Source of the DNA: CAWHXG01 sp963833235 | GTDB taxonomy: Bacteria; Pseudomonadota; Alphaproteobacteria; Rhodobacterales; Rhodobacteraceae | Length of the DNA stretch: 64,000 nt | Reading direction: 5' to 3' | Assembly: GCA_963833235.1 (NCBI GenBank) | Contig: CAWHXG010000002.1 | Span: forward strand, 1 to 64,000 | Part shown: positions 43,438-51,974 of the stretch, one piece after another | Position numbering within the stretch: position 1 is the stretch's first letter | How the letters are laid out: every line of letters starts with the position of its first letter | Program-made: the position numbers and the translations under genes | Notes under the pieces: model-generated | Told to the model about the DNA's origin: nothing | What the model saw: only the letters and a program-made list of their open reading frames with translations | Database searches by the model: none

Positions 43438-43914
43438 TCAGGTCGTCTTGGCGTCTGCGGCCCGCTTCACCTCGTCCATCGCTTCCGTCATCTGGCCCTT
43501 CATCGCCGAGAAGGCCTCCTCGTTGGCGTCCCGCGCGCTGTCCGCAAGCTTGCGCATCAGGCCCAGGGCCTTCTCGACGGCGACCCCGTAAGCCTCTGAT
43601 TTCTTTGTGATCGCCTCGGGGCCGGCGGCTTCGTCGACCCAGGCGGCATGGTCGCGCGCAGCTGCCGTCAGCTGGTGGAAGACCTCCATCTGCTTCTCCA
43701 TCAGGTCCTTGTAGGCCGAGGCCGCCGCCTTGTTGGCATCCACCATCGCCTCGAACGCCTTGCGGTTCTGCTCGAAAACCCCATTGAAGTCGGGCCCTTG
43801 CGGCTTCGGCTGGAAAGCCGCCATCATTCGTGCCGGGTCGAAGGCCCGGGCCACTTCCTCGGGGTCGAACATCTTGAACATGTCGCTGTAATCGAAGGGA
43901 TTTCTGGTCGCCAT
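43438..43914 (-). CDS. phaP: Phasin family protein
   Basis: A 158-residue amphipathic helical protein with Phasin_2 features: an N-terminal FDYSDMFKMFDPEE segment, a long helix around NRKAFEAMVDANKAAASAYKD (core AFEAMVDANKAAASAY) and a C-terminal helix rich in Ala, Glu and Lys. Phasins coat polyhydroxyalkanoate granules. Start ATG 43914; the frame remains open far upstream only as an antisense shadow of the selD fusion. No PHA synthase is in the window. Confidence 0.85.
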   Translation of the reverse strand: MATRNPFDYSDMFKMFDPEEVARAFDPARMMAAFQPKPQGPDFNGVFEQNRKAFEAMVDANKAAASAYKDLMEKQMEVFHQLTAAARDHAAWVDEAAGPEAITKKSEAYGVAVEKALGLMRKLADSARDANEEAFSAMKGQMTEAMDEVKRAADAKTT

Positions 43915-44046
43915 ACCGGTGCCTCCACTGCTGGTCTGCCCCTGTCTAGCAGCCCCCGCCGCACCCGTCACCCGCAGCCGTGACTTGCCACACGGACGCC
44001 CCCGGTCCACACCCGAAGCCTTCGGAATCTCACAGGTTTTCGCCCG

Positions 44047-46239
44047 ATGCGCCCTACCCTTACACCGCCCCTGACCCGCGACCTGGTGCTCGTCGGCGGC
44101 GGCCATGCCCATGCGCTGATCCTGCGGCAATGGGGCATGGCGCCGGTCCCCGGCGTCCGCCTGACCCTGATCGACCCCGAACCCGCAGCCGCCTATTCCG
44201 GCATGCTCCCCGGCTACGTCGCCGGCCACTACACCCGGCAGGAGCTCGAGATCGACCTGGTGCGCCTGGCACGCTTCGCCGGGGCCGCGCTGATCCTCCA
44301 GCCGGCCATCGGCCTCGACCCGGACAACCGATTGATCCACCTGCCAGATCGCCCCCCGATGGCCTGGGACCTGCTCTCTCTCGACATCGGCGTCACCTCC
44401 GCCATGCCGGCCCTTCCGGGATTCACCGGGCACGGTGTCGCGGCGAAACCGCTGGGCCCTTTCGCCAGCCGCTGGGCGGCCTTCGTGGAAGAGGTCGCGG
44501 CCGGCCGCGCGCCCCCCCATTGCGCCATCCTCGGCGCCGGCGTCGCGGGGGTGGAGCTGTCGATGGCGATCGCCTTCCGCCTGCGAGGCGTCAGCCCCGC
44601 CGAACCGAAGGTCACCCTGATCGAACGCGGCCGCGCCCTTGCCGGCAGCTCCTCCCGCGCCGTCGCGCAGTTGCGCAAGCATCTGGAACGGCAGGGGATC
44701 TCGCTGCTGGAGGAGACCGAGGCCACCGCCATCGGCGCCGAGGCGGTCACGCTCGCCGATGCACCCGACGTACCCAGCCGCTTTACGGTGGGCACAGCCG
44801 GCGCGCATCCCCATGGCTGGCTGGCCAAGACCGGGCTGCACCTGACCGACGGGTTCTTGACGGTCGATGCCAGCCTGCGCTCCGTCTCTCACCCCGCCGT
44901 CTACGCGGCCGGTGATTGCGCGCATCTCTCCCACGCGCCGCGGCCGAAGGCAGGGGTCTACGCCGTGCGCGCCGCCGAGGTGCTCGGCCGCAACCTGCGC
45001 GCCGACCTGACGGGCACCTCCCGCGAAAGCTACCACCCGCAGCAGAGCTACCTGAAGCTCATCTCGCTTGGCGCGAAAAGCGCCCTGGCCGGGCGCGGGG
45101 CGCTCGCCCTCGCCGGGCCGCCCATGTGGCGCTGGAAGGACCGGATCGACCGGAACTTCATGAACAAGCTCAACGATCTGCCGTCCATGCCAGCACCCCT
45201 CGTGCCGAGGGGCGCGGCGCAGGGGGTGGCGACGGCGATGGCGGGCCGGCCGCTCTGCGGCGGCTGCGGCGCGAAGCTCGGGGCCGCGGCGCTGGCCGGC
45301 GGGCTGGCGGGGCTTCCCCCCGCCCGGAGGAACGATGTCGAAAGCCGCCCCGGTGACGATGCGGCCATCCTGCGCGCCGGCGAGGGCCGCCAGGTGATCA
45401 CCACCGATCACCTGCGCGCCTTCGTGGCGGACCCGTGGGCGATGGCCAGGCTCACCGCGATCCATGCCATGGGCGATGTCTGGGCGATGGGGGCCGCGCC
45501 TCAGGCCGCGTTGGCGACGGTGATCCTGCCGCCGATGGCGCCCGAGCTTCAGGCGCGCACCCTGAAGCAGATCACGCAAGGCGCGGCCGAGGTGTTTCGC
45601 GGCGCGGGCGCCGATCTTGTGGGGGGGCACAGCACGCAAGGTCCGGAGATGGTGATCGGGTTCACGGTGACCGGACTGGCCAAGACGCCGGTGACGCTGG
45701 CGGGCGCCCGGCCCGGGGACGCGCTGATCCTCACCAAGGCGCTCGGCACCGGCGTCCTGCTGGCGGCCGAGATGGCCGGGCGGGCGCAGGGGCGGTGGAT
45801 CGCCGATCTGCTGGACGCGATGGCCCGCCCGATGACGCGGGATGCCGAGATCCTGGGGCCGGTGGCACACGCGATGACGGACGTCACGGGCTTCGGCCTC
45901 GCGGGCCACGCGCTGGCGATGGCCGCGGCCTCCGGCGTGGCGCTCTGCCTCGATTTCAAGGCGCTGCCCTGGCTCGACGGCGCGCTTGAATGCGCCGGAC
46001 GCGGGGTCGCCTCCTCGATCCAGGCGGCGAACGCGGATCACGCCGGCCCGCGGATGCGGGGCTTCGCACCCGGGCCAGAGGCCGCGCTGCTCCACGATCC
46101 GCAGACCTGCGGCGGCCTGCTGGCGGCGGTGCCGGCGGAGATGGCCGATGGCCTGATTGCTCAGCTCAGGGAAGCGGGCGCCCCAGCCGCCCGGATCGGA
46201 GAGGTCCGCAGTGGTGCGCCGGGGCTCAGCCCGCCCTGA
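44047..46239 (+). CDS. selD: FAD-dependent NADH-dehydrogenase-like domain fused to selenide, water dikinase
   Basis: A 730-residue fusion. Residues 1-375 are an NDH-2/SQR-like flavoprotein: two dinucleotide motifs (LVLVGGGHAHA near 13-23 and ILGAGVAGVELS) and YAAGDCAHL. From about 395 it is SelD, making selenophosphate from selenide and ATP; the catalytic pair is C407 and K410 (GGCGAK), so this is the Cys, not Sec, form. Later motifs are TTDHLRAFVADPW, HAMGDVWAMGA and DVTGFGLAGH. The redox domain may supply or control selenide. Its 3' end overlaps convergent mnmH by 14 bases. Confidence 0.93.
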   Translation: MRPTLTPPLTRDLVLVGGGHAHALILRQWGMAPVPGVRLTLIDPEPAAAYSGMLPGYVAGHYTRQELEIDLVRLARFAGAALILQPAIGLDPDNRLIHLPDRPPMAWDLLSLDIGVTSAMPALPGFTGHGVAAKPLGPFASRWAAFVEEVAAGRAPPHCAILGAGVAGVELSMAIAFRLRGVSPAEPKVTLIERGRALAGSSSRAVAQLRKHLERQGISLLEETEATAIGAEAVTLADAPDVPSRFTVGTAGAHPHGWLAKTGLHLTDGFLTVDASLRSVSHPAVYAAGDCAHLSHAPRPKAGVYAVRAAEVLGRNLRADLTGTSRESYHPQQSYLKLISLGAKSALAGRGALALAGPPMWRWKDRIDRNFMNKLNDLPSMPAPLVPRGAAQGVATAMAGRPLCGGCGAKLGAAALAGGLAGLPPARRNDVESRPGDDAAILRAGEGRQVITTDHLRAFVADPWAMARLTAIHAMGDVWAMGAAPQAALATVILPPMAPELQARTLKQITQGAAEVFRGAGADLVGGHSTQGPEMVIGFTVTGLAKTPVTLAGARPGDALILTKALGTGVLLAAEMAGRAQGRWIADLLDAMARPMTRDAEILGPVAHAMTDVTGFGLAGHALAMAAASGVALCLDFKALPWLDGALECAGRGVASSIQAANADHAGPRMRGFAPGPEAALLHDPQTCGGLLAAVPAEMADGLIAQLREAGAPAARIGEVRSGAPGLSPP

Positions 46240-47314
46240 CCGCGGGCGCCGCCCTTTGGGCATCGGCCGCGCGCAGGGCGTCGGCGAGCCTGTCCGCCCC
46301 GACCTCCAGAACCTCCGGCGACAGATCGTCCAGCGCCACCTCGCCCACGATCCCGCCCGCCTGCCGGGCCTGGGATTTCGCATAGCGCGGGTCGTAGTGA
46401 CGCTGCATCAGATCGGCGGCGAGCGGCGCCAGCGCCCCGTCACGCGCCATGCCCTGCCATGCCTCGACCTGCGCCGCCCCGTGGATCGGCCGCAGCCGCC
46501 CGATCCGCTCGGCGACCGCCGCCGGATCCGCCGCGATATCGGCATAGGCCCGCACGGCGAAGGCCGCGCGGGCGCCGAGCGGCGCGGTCACCTCCACGCG
46601 CGGGGCGGCGCGCATGGCCTTCCACACCTCGGGCGGCAGGTTCCGCTCGCCGATCCTGCTGCTCTCGGCCTCGACGACAACGGGGCGGCCGGGGTCGAGC
46701 GCCGCCAGCGCCAGCGCCAGCCGGGCCTCGAACGCCTTCTGCCCCGGCTGCGCCTCGGCCACCGCCCCGAAGACGGAACCGCGATGCGCGGCAAGTCCCT
46801 CCAGATCGATCACCTGCATCCCGCGCGCCCGCAGCAGCGGCAGCAGGGCGGTCTTCGCCGTGCAGGTCATGCCGGAGAGGACCAGAAGCCGGTGCGGCAG
46901 GGGCAGATCGTAGAGATCGCGCACCACCAGCCGCCGCCAGGCGCGGTAGCCGCCTTCCAGCGCCTCGGCGCGCCAGCCGATCTCGCGCAGCATCAGCGTG
47001 AAGGTGCCCGAGCGCTGTCCGCCCCGCCAGCAATAGACCAGCGGCCGCCAGCCTCCGTCGCGATCCGCCAGTGGACCGTCCAGATGCGCCGCGATGTTGC
47101 GGGCGACCATAGCTGCACCCATCCGCCGCGCCCCGAAGCGGCTGACGCGCACGTACATCGTGCCGACCTCCGCGCGTTCGGCATCGCTCAGAACCGGCAG
47201 GCTCAGGGCGCCAGGCAGGTGGTCTTCGGCGTATTCCGCCGGAGACCGCGCATCGATGATGTCGTCGAACCCCGCGGCGGCCAGATCGGACAGCCGCGCG
47301 AGCGTGACGCTCAT
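46226..47314 (-). CDS. mnmH: tRNA 2-selenouridine synthase
   Basis: A 362-residue SelU/MnmH enzyme that swaps sulfur for selenium in the wobble 2-thiouridine of tRNAs. The N-terminal rhodanese domain has the active Cys in YCWRGGQRS. The C-terminal P-loop reads GMTCTAKT, where the usual glycines at positions 4 and 6 are Cys and Ala. It uses selenophosphate, made by the convergent SelD. The ATG at 47314 is 10 bases after the DUF4149 stop, so it ends the ubiG operon. Confidence 0.92.
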   Translation of the reverse strand: MSVTLARLSDLAAAGFDDIIDARSPAEYAEDHLPGALSLPVLSDAERAEVGTMYVRVSRFGARRMGAAMVARNIAAHLDGPLADRDGGWRPLVYCWRGGQRSGTFTLMLREIGWRAEALEGGYRAWRRLVVRDLYDLPLPHRLLVLSGMTCTAKTALLPLLRARGMQVIDLEGLAAHRGSVFGAVAEAQPGQKAFEARLALALAALDPGRPVVVEAESSRIGERNLPPEVWKAMRAAPRVEVTAPLGARAAFAVRAYADIAADPAAVAERIGRLRPIHGAAQVEAWQGMARDGALAPLAADLMQRHYDPRYAKSQARQAGGIVGEVALDDLSPEVLEVGADRLADALRAADAQRAAPAVRAG

Positions 47315-47324
47315 CGCGCGCGTC

Positions 47325-47714
47325 TCACAGGAAGCGCGCCAGCACCCAGGCCACCGCGGCCAGCTGCACGAAGTTGAGCGCGACCGAGACGCCGTGAAGC
47401 GCCTTGAACCGGCCGCGGGCGCCGGTGTCGCTAGCAACGTTGATCCGGGGCATCAGGATCTGCCGCGCGACGATCCCGATCAGCGCCGTGGCGGTCATCA
47501 GCCCCGCGGCCAGCGGGTCCAGCCGGGTCAGCGGCACCGAGGCCGCGATGGCCGCGACGATCACGAAAAGGTAGTAACGCGGAAAGGCCGCCCGCAGGAC
47601 CTTCCCCGCCGTGGTCGCCGGCAGCTGCGAGAACACCAGCGGCGCCAGCCCGAACGAATAGAGGACCATTCCCCCGAAGAGTAGCGCGGTCAGGAAAAGC
47701 GCGGCAAGCGTCAT
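47325..47714 (-). CDS. DUF4149-like membrane protein
   Basis: A 129-residue protein with four membrane segments and the motif MVLYSFGLAPLVFSQLP followed by FPRYYLF, typical of DUF4149. Function unknown. The ATG overlaps the ubiG stop by four bases (ATGA), so it is translated with it. Confidence 0.85.
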   Translation of the reverse strand: MTLAALFLTALLFGGMVLYSFGLAPLVFSQLPATTAGKVLRAAFPRYYLFVIVAAIAASVPLTRLDPLAAGLMTATALIGIVARQILMPRINVASDTGARGRFKALHGVSVALNFVQLAAVAWVLARFL

Positions 47715-48454
47715 GGCGCGGGATCTCCCTTGGGCTTCAGCGCCGTTCCCATATAGATCACCAGCGTTCCCGGCAATCGCCCGAAGGTGAGGTCGCCGCG
47801 GCGGTTCAGCCCGCGCGGGCCGAGCCCGGTGAAATCGCCGGGGCTCAGGCCGGCGCCACCCAAGGCAGTGCGCAGCTCTGCAGGCGTGATGAACTTGGCG
47901 GGGTCGTGGGTGCCCTTCGGCAGCACGCCCAGCACGTCCTCTGCCATGGTGATCGCCGCGAGCCGCGCGATGGGGTTGCGGTTGATCGTGTCGAAAAGGA
48001 AGAGGCCCCCGGGTTCCAGCACGCGCGCGACCTCGGCCAGCACCTTCGCCAGATCCTGCACGTGTTCCAGAACGTCGACGCAGACGACCGCATCGAAGGA
48101 AGCGGCCTCGTAGGGCAGCGCTTCGCCCACCCCGGTGTCGTAGGCGATGGCGCGGCCGGCGCCTTCGGCGTGCTGGCGGGCGGCCGCGATCGCCTCGGCC
48201 GCGGGGTCGATCCCGGTCACCCTTGCGCCGCGATCGTCGAGCGCTTCCGCCATGAAGCCGCCGGCGCAGCCCAGATCGAGAACGCGCTTGCCCGCCCAGT
48301 CGATCTTGCCGTCGAACCAGCCAAGCCGCCCCGGCACCATGTTGCGCAAGGTCCGCACCCAACGCACCTCGTCCGACCACCACTTGCCGGCCTGCGCATC
48401 GTAGATGCTCAGATCGTTGCGGGCGGCGCGGGAGGCTTGGGCATCGTCAGGCAT
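47711..48454 (-). CDS. ubiG: Ubiquinone O-methyltransferase UbiG
   Basis: A 247-residue SAM-dependent methyltransferase acting twice in ubiquinone synthesis. It has the family N-terminus (WWSDEVRWVRTLRNMVPGRL), SAM motif VLDLGCAGGFMAEAL and the segment LFLFDTINRNPIARL. Start ATG 48454 overlaps the upstream NnrU-like gene by eight bases. Confidence 0.93.
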   Translation of the reverse strand: MPDDAQASRAARNDLSIYDAQAGKWWSDEVRWVRTLRNMVPGRLGWFDGKIDWAGKRVLDLGCAGGFMAEALDDRGARVTGIDPAAEAIAAARQHAEGAGRAIAYDTGVGEALPYEAASFDAVVCVDVLEHVQDLAKVLAEVARVLEPGGLFLFDTINRNPIARLAAITMAEDVLGVLPKGTHDPAKFITPAELRTALGGAGLSPGDFTGLGPRGLNRRGDLTFGRLPGTLVIYMGTALKPKGDPAP

Positions 48455-49241
48455 CGGGCGCCTCCTTGCGGCGGGGCCCCCAGGGGAGCCAGTAGGGCAC
48501 GCGGGCGCTGTAAGCCTCGAATCGGGCGCCGTAAATCGAGGTGAAGCGCCGCTCCTTCAGTCGCGGGGCGAGCGCGCAATAGGCCGTCCACGCCACGGCG
48601 AGGGCAAGCTGGTCGGGCGTCCAGGTCGGCACCGTCCAGAGGGTCAGCGCGAAGGCCAGATAGATCGGCTGGCGGATCAGCCGGAAAAGGCCGCCCGTCG
48701 GCATGTCGGGAAAGCGCGGCGCCCGCCCGGCGAAGAGCGCGACCCAGCCGGTTGCGCCCGCCTGAAGCTGCCAGCCGGCATCGAGGATCGCCTTGCCGAG
48801 CAGCAGCCAGGCCGAGGCATAGAGCGCGCTCATCGCCCAGAGCGCCGTGCCCTCCGCCCGCCACCAGACGATGCCGCTCGGCGTCCAGAACGCGAAGAGC
48901 AGCATCAGCTGGACGGAGGCGATCATGGCGTAGGTCGTCGTCGCGAGGGTCTTGCCGTGCGGTGCCGGGCCGAGGCGTGCAAGCCAGCCCCGCCCGCGCC
49001 CGGTGAGAAAGACGGAATGCGCCGCGGGGAATTGCAGCAGCAGCGCCAGGTTCGCCAGCACGGCCCAGGGCCACGGGACCGCGCCGAAGCCGCGCGACAG
49101 GCCGAAATACATCGCCGCGATCATCCCGCCGACGCCGAGCGCAAAAAGCCCATGGCAGGCGGAGCCATACACGAGGGCCAGCGCCCTGCGCTGCGGGGCG
49201 TTCGGCTTGGGGGTTTTCGGGGCGGGGGCGCTTTTGGTCAT
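48447..49241 (-). CDS. NnrU/isoprenylcysteine-methyltransferase-like membrane protein
   Basis: A 264-residue protein with about six hydrophobic segments. The C-terminal part (GGLFRLIRQPIYLAFALTLW ... ARLKERRF-like APRLKERRFTSIYG) resembles the ICMT/PEMT/NnrU fold, in which an RHPxYLG-like motif and an E-R pair bind S-adenosylmethionine. Substrate unknown. It overlaps ubiG by eight bases. Confidence 0.78.
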   Translation of the reverse strand: MTKSAPAPKTPKPNAPQRRALALVYGSACHGLFALGVGGMIAAMYFGLSRGFGAVPWPWAVLANLALLLQFPAAHSVFLTGRGRGWLARLGPAPHGKTLATTTYAMIASVQLMLLFAFWTPSGIVWWRAEGTALWAMSALYASAWLLLGKAILDAGWQLQAGATGWVALFAGRAPRFPDMPTGGLFRLIRQPIYLAFALTLWTVPTWTPDQLALAVAWTAYCALAPRLKERRFTSIYGARFEAYSARVPYWLPWGPRRKEAPDA

Positions 49242-49292
49242 GTGCCGAACTTAGCCCGGCAGACCGACACGTCAGCCCCATCCGGCACGGCC

Positions 49293-50237
49293 TCAGGCAA
49301 ATGCGGCGCGGGCGGCCATTCCGCTCAGATAGGCGGACTGCGCGTCAGGCCCGAGGCACCAGTCTCCGGCGATGACCAGCTCGTCGTCCGGTATGCTCAG
49401 GCAGGGGCGGCCGAGCGGCGCCGCCGCGCGGGCGAAGCGCCAGCGATGTGCCGCAAGCGAGACCGGCGGCGGCAGATCTTCGCCGGCAAGCGCCCGGAGG
49501 GACGCCAGAAGGCCTGCCGCGATGTCGGGCTGGCCATCTTCCAGCCTCTCCCGGCTAAAGGCGTCGCTGGCCTGGACCACCCAGGTCTGCGCCTCGCCCC
49601 GGCCGGGCTTCGCCCCGTCCCTCAGGACCCATCCCAGATCGGCGCTGGCCTCGCGAAGCCGGTCGGGCAGCGGCAGCGGTGCGTCGAAGGCCGCCATCAT
49701 CGTCCAGTTCGGCATGAAGGCCACGGCCTGCAGTTCCCCGGCCGCCGGGTGTTCGCCAAGCAGGCGGGCGGCCTGCGGGGCCGGGATCGCGAGCGCCAGA
49801 CGGGCGGCGACGGCGATCGGGGCGCCTTCGGCATCGCCCAGATGCCAGCGCCCCCCGCGGCGCGCGGCATGGGCCACGGTGCAGCCCCGGTGTATCGCCA
49901 GCCCCTCGGCCAAGGGCTTCACCAGCCCGCTTATCCCGGGCAGACCCACATGCGGCGCTACTGCCCCAGGCTCGGCGCCCTCATGCCAGGGGGTGGCGGC
50001 CCCCGCCTCCGTAAGCCGCCCGAGCAAGGCGGCGAACCCTGCATCGCTGCCCTGCACGCAGGGCGCGCCGTGATCGAAGCGCAGGGACCCCTCGCCACGG
50101 CGGGTCGCCAGCCGCCCGCCAAGGCCGCGGCTCTTGTCGAGCACCGCCACGTCGCGCCCGGCCGCGGCCAGCCCCGCGGCCAGCGTCAGCCCCGCAAGGC
50201 CGGCCCCCACGACAACGGTTTCCGCCTCGATCAGCAA
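49293..50237 (-). CDS. Renalase-like FAD/NAD(P)-dependent amine oxidoreductase
   Basis: A 314-residue flavoprotein. The Rossmann motif VVVGAGLAGLTLAAGLAAAG is at residues 8-27, followed by LDKSRGLGGRLATRR and FDHGAP, the pattern of bacterial renalase-like enzymes. The C-terminus includes a second FAD-binding stretch (VIAGDWCLGP). The physiological substrate is unknown; oxidation of damaged dihydro-nicotinamides is one possibility. It lies 19 bases after the hydroxyacid dehydrogenase gene. Confidence 0.85.
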   Translation of the reverse strand: MLIEAETVVVGAGLAGLTLAAGLAAAGRDVAVLDKSRGLGGRLATRRGEGSLRFDHGAPCVQGSDAGFAALLGRLTEAGAATPWHEGAEPGAVAPHVGLPGISGLVKPLAEGLAIHRGCTVAHAARRGGRWHLGDAEGAPIAVAARLALAIPAPQAARLLGEHPAAGELQAVAFMPNWTMMAAFDAPLPLPDRLREASADLGWVLRDGAKPGRGEAQTWVVQASDAFSRERLEDGQPDIAAGLLASLRALAGEDLPPPVSLAAHRWRFARAAAPLGRPCLSIPDDELVIAGDWCLGPDAQSAYLSGMAARAAFA

Positions 50238-50256
50238 GGGAATGCCCGGCCGCGGC

Positions 50257-51243
50257 TCACAGCATCGACGGCACGACCATGTCCGGCGGGCGATGCCCGT
50301 CGGCGAAGGTCTTTATGTTCAGGATCACCTTCTCGCCCATCTCCACGCGCCCTTCCTCGGTGGCCGAGCTCATGTGCGGCAGCAGCACCACGTTGCGCAT
50401 GTCGCGCAGGGCGGGGTTGATCTCCGCCCCCCGCTCGAAGACGTCGAGCCCCGCCCCGGCCAGCTCGCCCGCGCGCAGCATCCGGGTCAGGGCGTTCTCG
50501 TCCACCACCTCGCCGCGGGCGGTGTTGACCAGCACGGCCGACGGCTTCATCAGCTTCAGCCGCCTGGCGTTCATCAGGTGGAACGTGTTGGGCGTCGACG
50601 GGCAGTTCACCGATAGGATGTCCATCCGCGCGACCATCTGGTCGAGGCTCTCCCAGTAGGTCGCGCCCAGTTCCGTCTCCGTCTCCACCGGCACGCGGCG
50701 ACGGTTGTGATAGTGCACCTGCATCCCGAAGGCCTTGGCCCGCCGCGCCACCGCCTGCCCGATCCGCCCCATCCCGAGGATGCCCAGCCGCCGCCCGCCG
50801 ACGCGGCCGCCCAGAAGCGCCGTCGGCGCCCAGCCCGTCCACGTGCCGGCCTGCATCAGCGCCAGCCCTTCCGGGATCCGCCGGGTGACGCTGAGGATCA
50901 GCGCCATCGTCATGTCGGCGGTATCCTCGGTCACCACGCCCGGCGTGTTCGACACCAGGATCCCGCGCGACCGGGCAGAGGCGACATCGATATGATCCAC
51001 ACCCGAGCCGTAGCTGGCGATCAGCTTCAGTTGCGGGCCGGCCTGCGCGAGCATCCCGGCGTCGATCTGGTCGGTGACGGTGGGCACCAGCACGTCGGCA
51101 TGGCGCAGCGCCTCGGTCAGCGCGGCGCGCGACATCGGTCGGTCGTCGTCGCGCAGCGTCACGTCGAACAACTCCGACAGCCGCGCCTCGACAATGGCCG
51201 GCAATTGTCGCGTCACGACCACACTCAACCCCCGCGCCGGCAT
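50257..51243 (-). CDS. D-isomer-specific 2-hydroxyacid dehydrogenase (glyoxylate/hydroxypyruvate reductase type)
   Basis: A 328-residue NAD(P)-dependent dehydrogenase. NAD motif GILGMGRIGQAVARRA, catalytic Arg in VNTARGEVVDE, and Glu/His positions in LDVFERGAEINP and VVLLPHMSSAT. The family reduces glyoxylate and hydroxypyruvate or oxidises D-2-hydroxyacids; the exact substrate is not evident. ATG 51243 is preferred; the frame extends upstream without a ribosome site. It is divergent from the SH3 protein gene. Confidence 0.9.
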   Translation of the reverse strand: MPARGLSVVVTRQLPAIVEARLSELFDVTLRDDDRPMSRAALTEALRHADVLVPTVTDQIDAGMLAQAGPQLKLIASYGSGVDHIDVASARSRGILVSNTPGVVTEDTADMTMALILSVTRRIPEGLALMQAGTWTGWAPTALLGGRVGGRRLGILGMGRIGQAVARRAKAFGMQVHYHNRRRVPVETETELGATYWESLDQMVARMDILSVNCPSTPNTFHLMNARRLKLMKPSAVLVNTARGEVVDENALTRMLRAGELAGAGLDVFERGAEINPALRDMRNVVLLPHMSSATEEGRVEMGEKVILNIKTFADGHRPPDMVVPSML

Positions 51244-51415
51244 CGCCCTACCCCGTCCGTCTTTCCAAGGCCTCGCTCGGGTGGCAAGGTGGCGCATCGG
51301 TCGGGCGTGCACAAGCGGTGCCGCTTGTCCGGGCCGACATTGTGGCAAGCATCGGGACGGCGCGCAGGACCACCGCAACAGACGGGGGCGGCTCGCGGCA
51401 GGACAGGCAGGCGGC

Positions 51416-51970
51416 ATGGAACATGCGCGACGCAGACGTGGCGGAGTGGCGGGCCTTGGCCTTGCGGCGGCGCTGATGCTCTGGGCCTCAGGACTTACGG
51501 CGCAGGAGGTGGGGCCGGTCACCGGCCTTCCCCTGCCGCGCCTGGTCTCGATGAAGGCGGCGGAAGCCAATATCCGCCGCGGCCCCTCACTCACCCATCG
51601 CATCGACTGGGTCTTTCGCCATACCGGCATGCCGCTGATCGTCACTGGCGAGTTCGGCCATTGGCGGCGGGTGCGCGACCGCGACGGGCTGGGCGGCTGG
51701 GTGCACTACGCGCTGCTTTCCGGCAGCCGCACCGTGATCGTGGACGACGAGATGGCCGACCTGCGCGCCAAGCCCGCCCCCGACGCGCCCCTGCGCGCGC
51801 GGGTGGAACGCGGCGCAATCGCCCGGCTCGGCGATTGCGCCGCCGGATGGTGCCGCGTCTCGCTGCAGGGGTACCGCGGGTGGATGCGCGAGGCGGGCCT
51901 CTGGGGCGTCGCCCTCGACCGGCTCGACCAGGCGGGCCCCGCCGAGGTCGCCGGGGCCACGGCCGACTGA
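51416..51970 (+). CDS. Secreted bacterial SH3-domain protein
   Basis: A 184-residue protein. An N-terminal Arg-rich stretch precedes a signal/anchor segment (GGVAGLGLAAALMLWASGLT) ending near residue 29. Two SH3-type repeats follow, each with a Leu-Arg/Asn-Arg start (AAEANIRRGPSLTHR; ADLRAKPAPDAP) and a Trp-containing wing (GGWVHYALL; GWMREAGLWG). Such proteins sit in the periplasm and may bind murein. It ends four bases before the convergent oligopeptidase gene. Confidence 0.85.
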   Translation: MEHARRRRGGVAGLGLAAALMLWASGLTAQEVGPVTGLPLPRLVSMKAAEANIRRGPSLTHRIDWVFRHTGMPLIVTGEFGHWRRVRDRDGLGGWVHYALLSGSRTVIVDDEMADLRAKPAPDAPLRARVERGAIARLGDCAAGWCRVSLQGYRGWMREAGLWGVALDRLDQAGPAEVAGATAD

Positions 51971-51974
51971 CCGC

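Noticed and set aside
43438..46383. 981-codon open frame ending in the phasin
   Set aside because: The upstream part is the antisense shadow of the selD fusion, with Arg/Gly-rich composition typical of GC-rich shadows.
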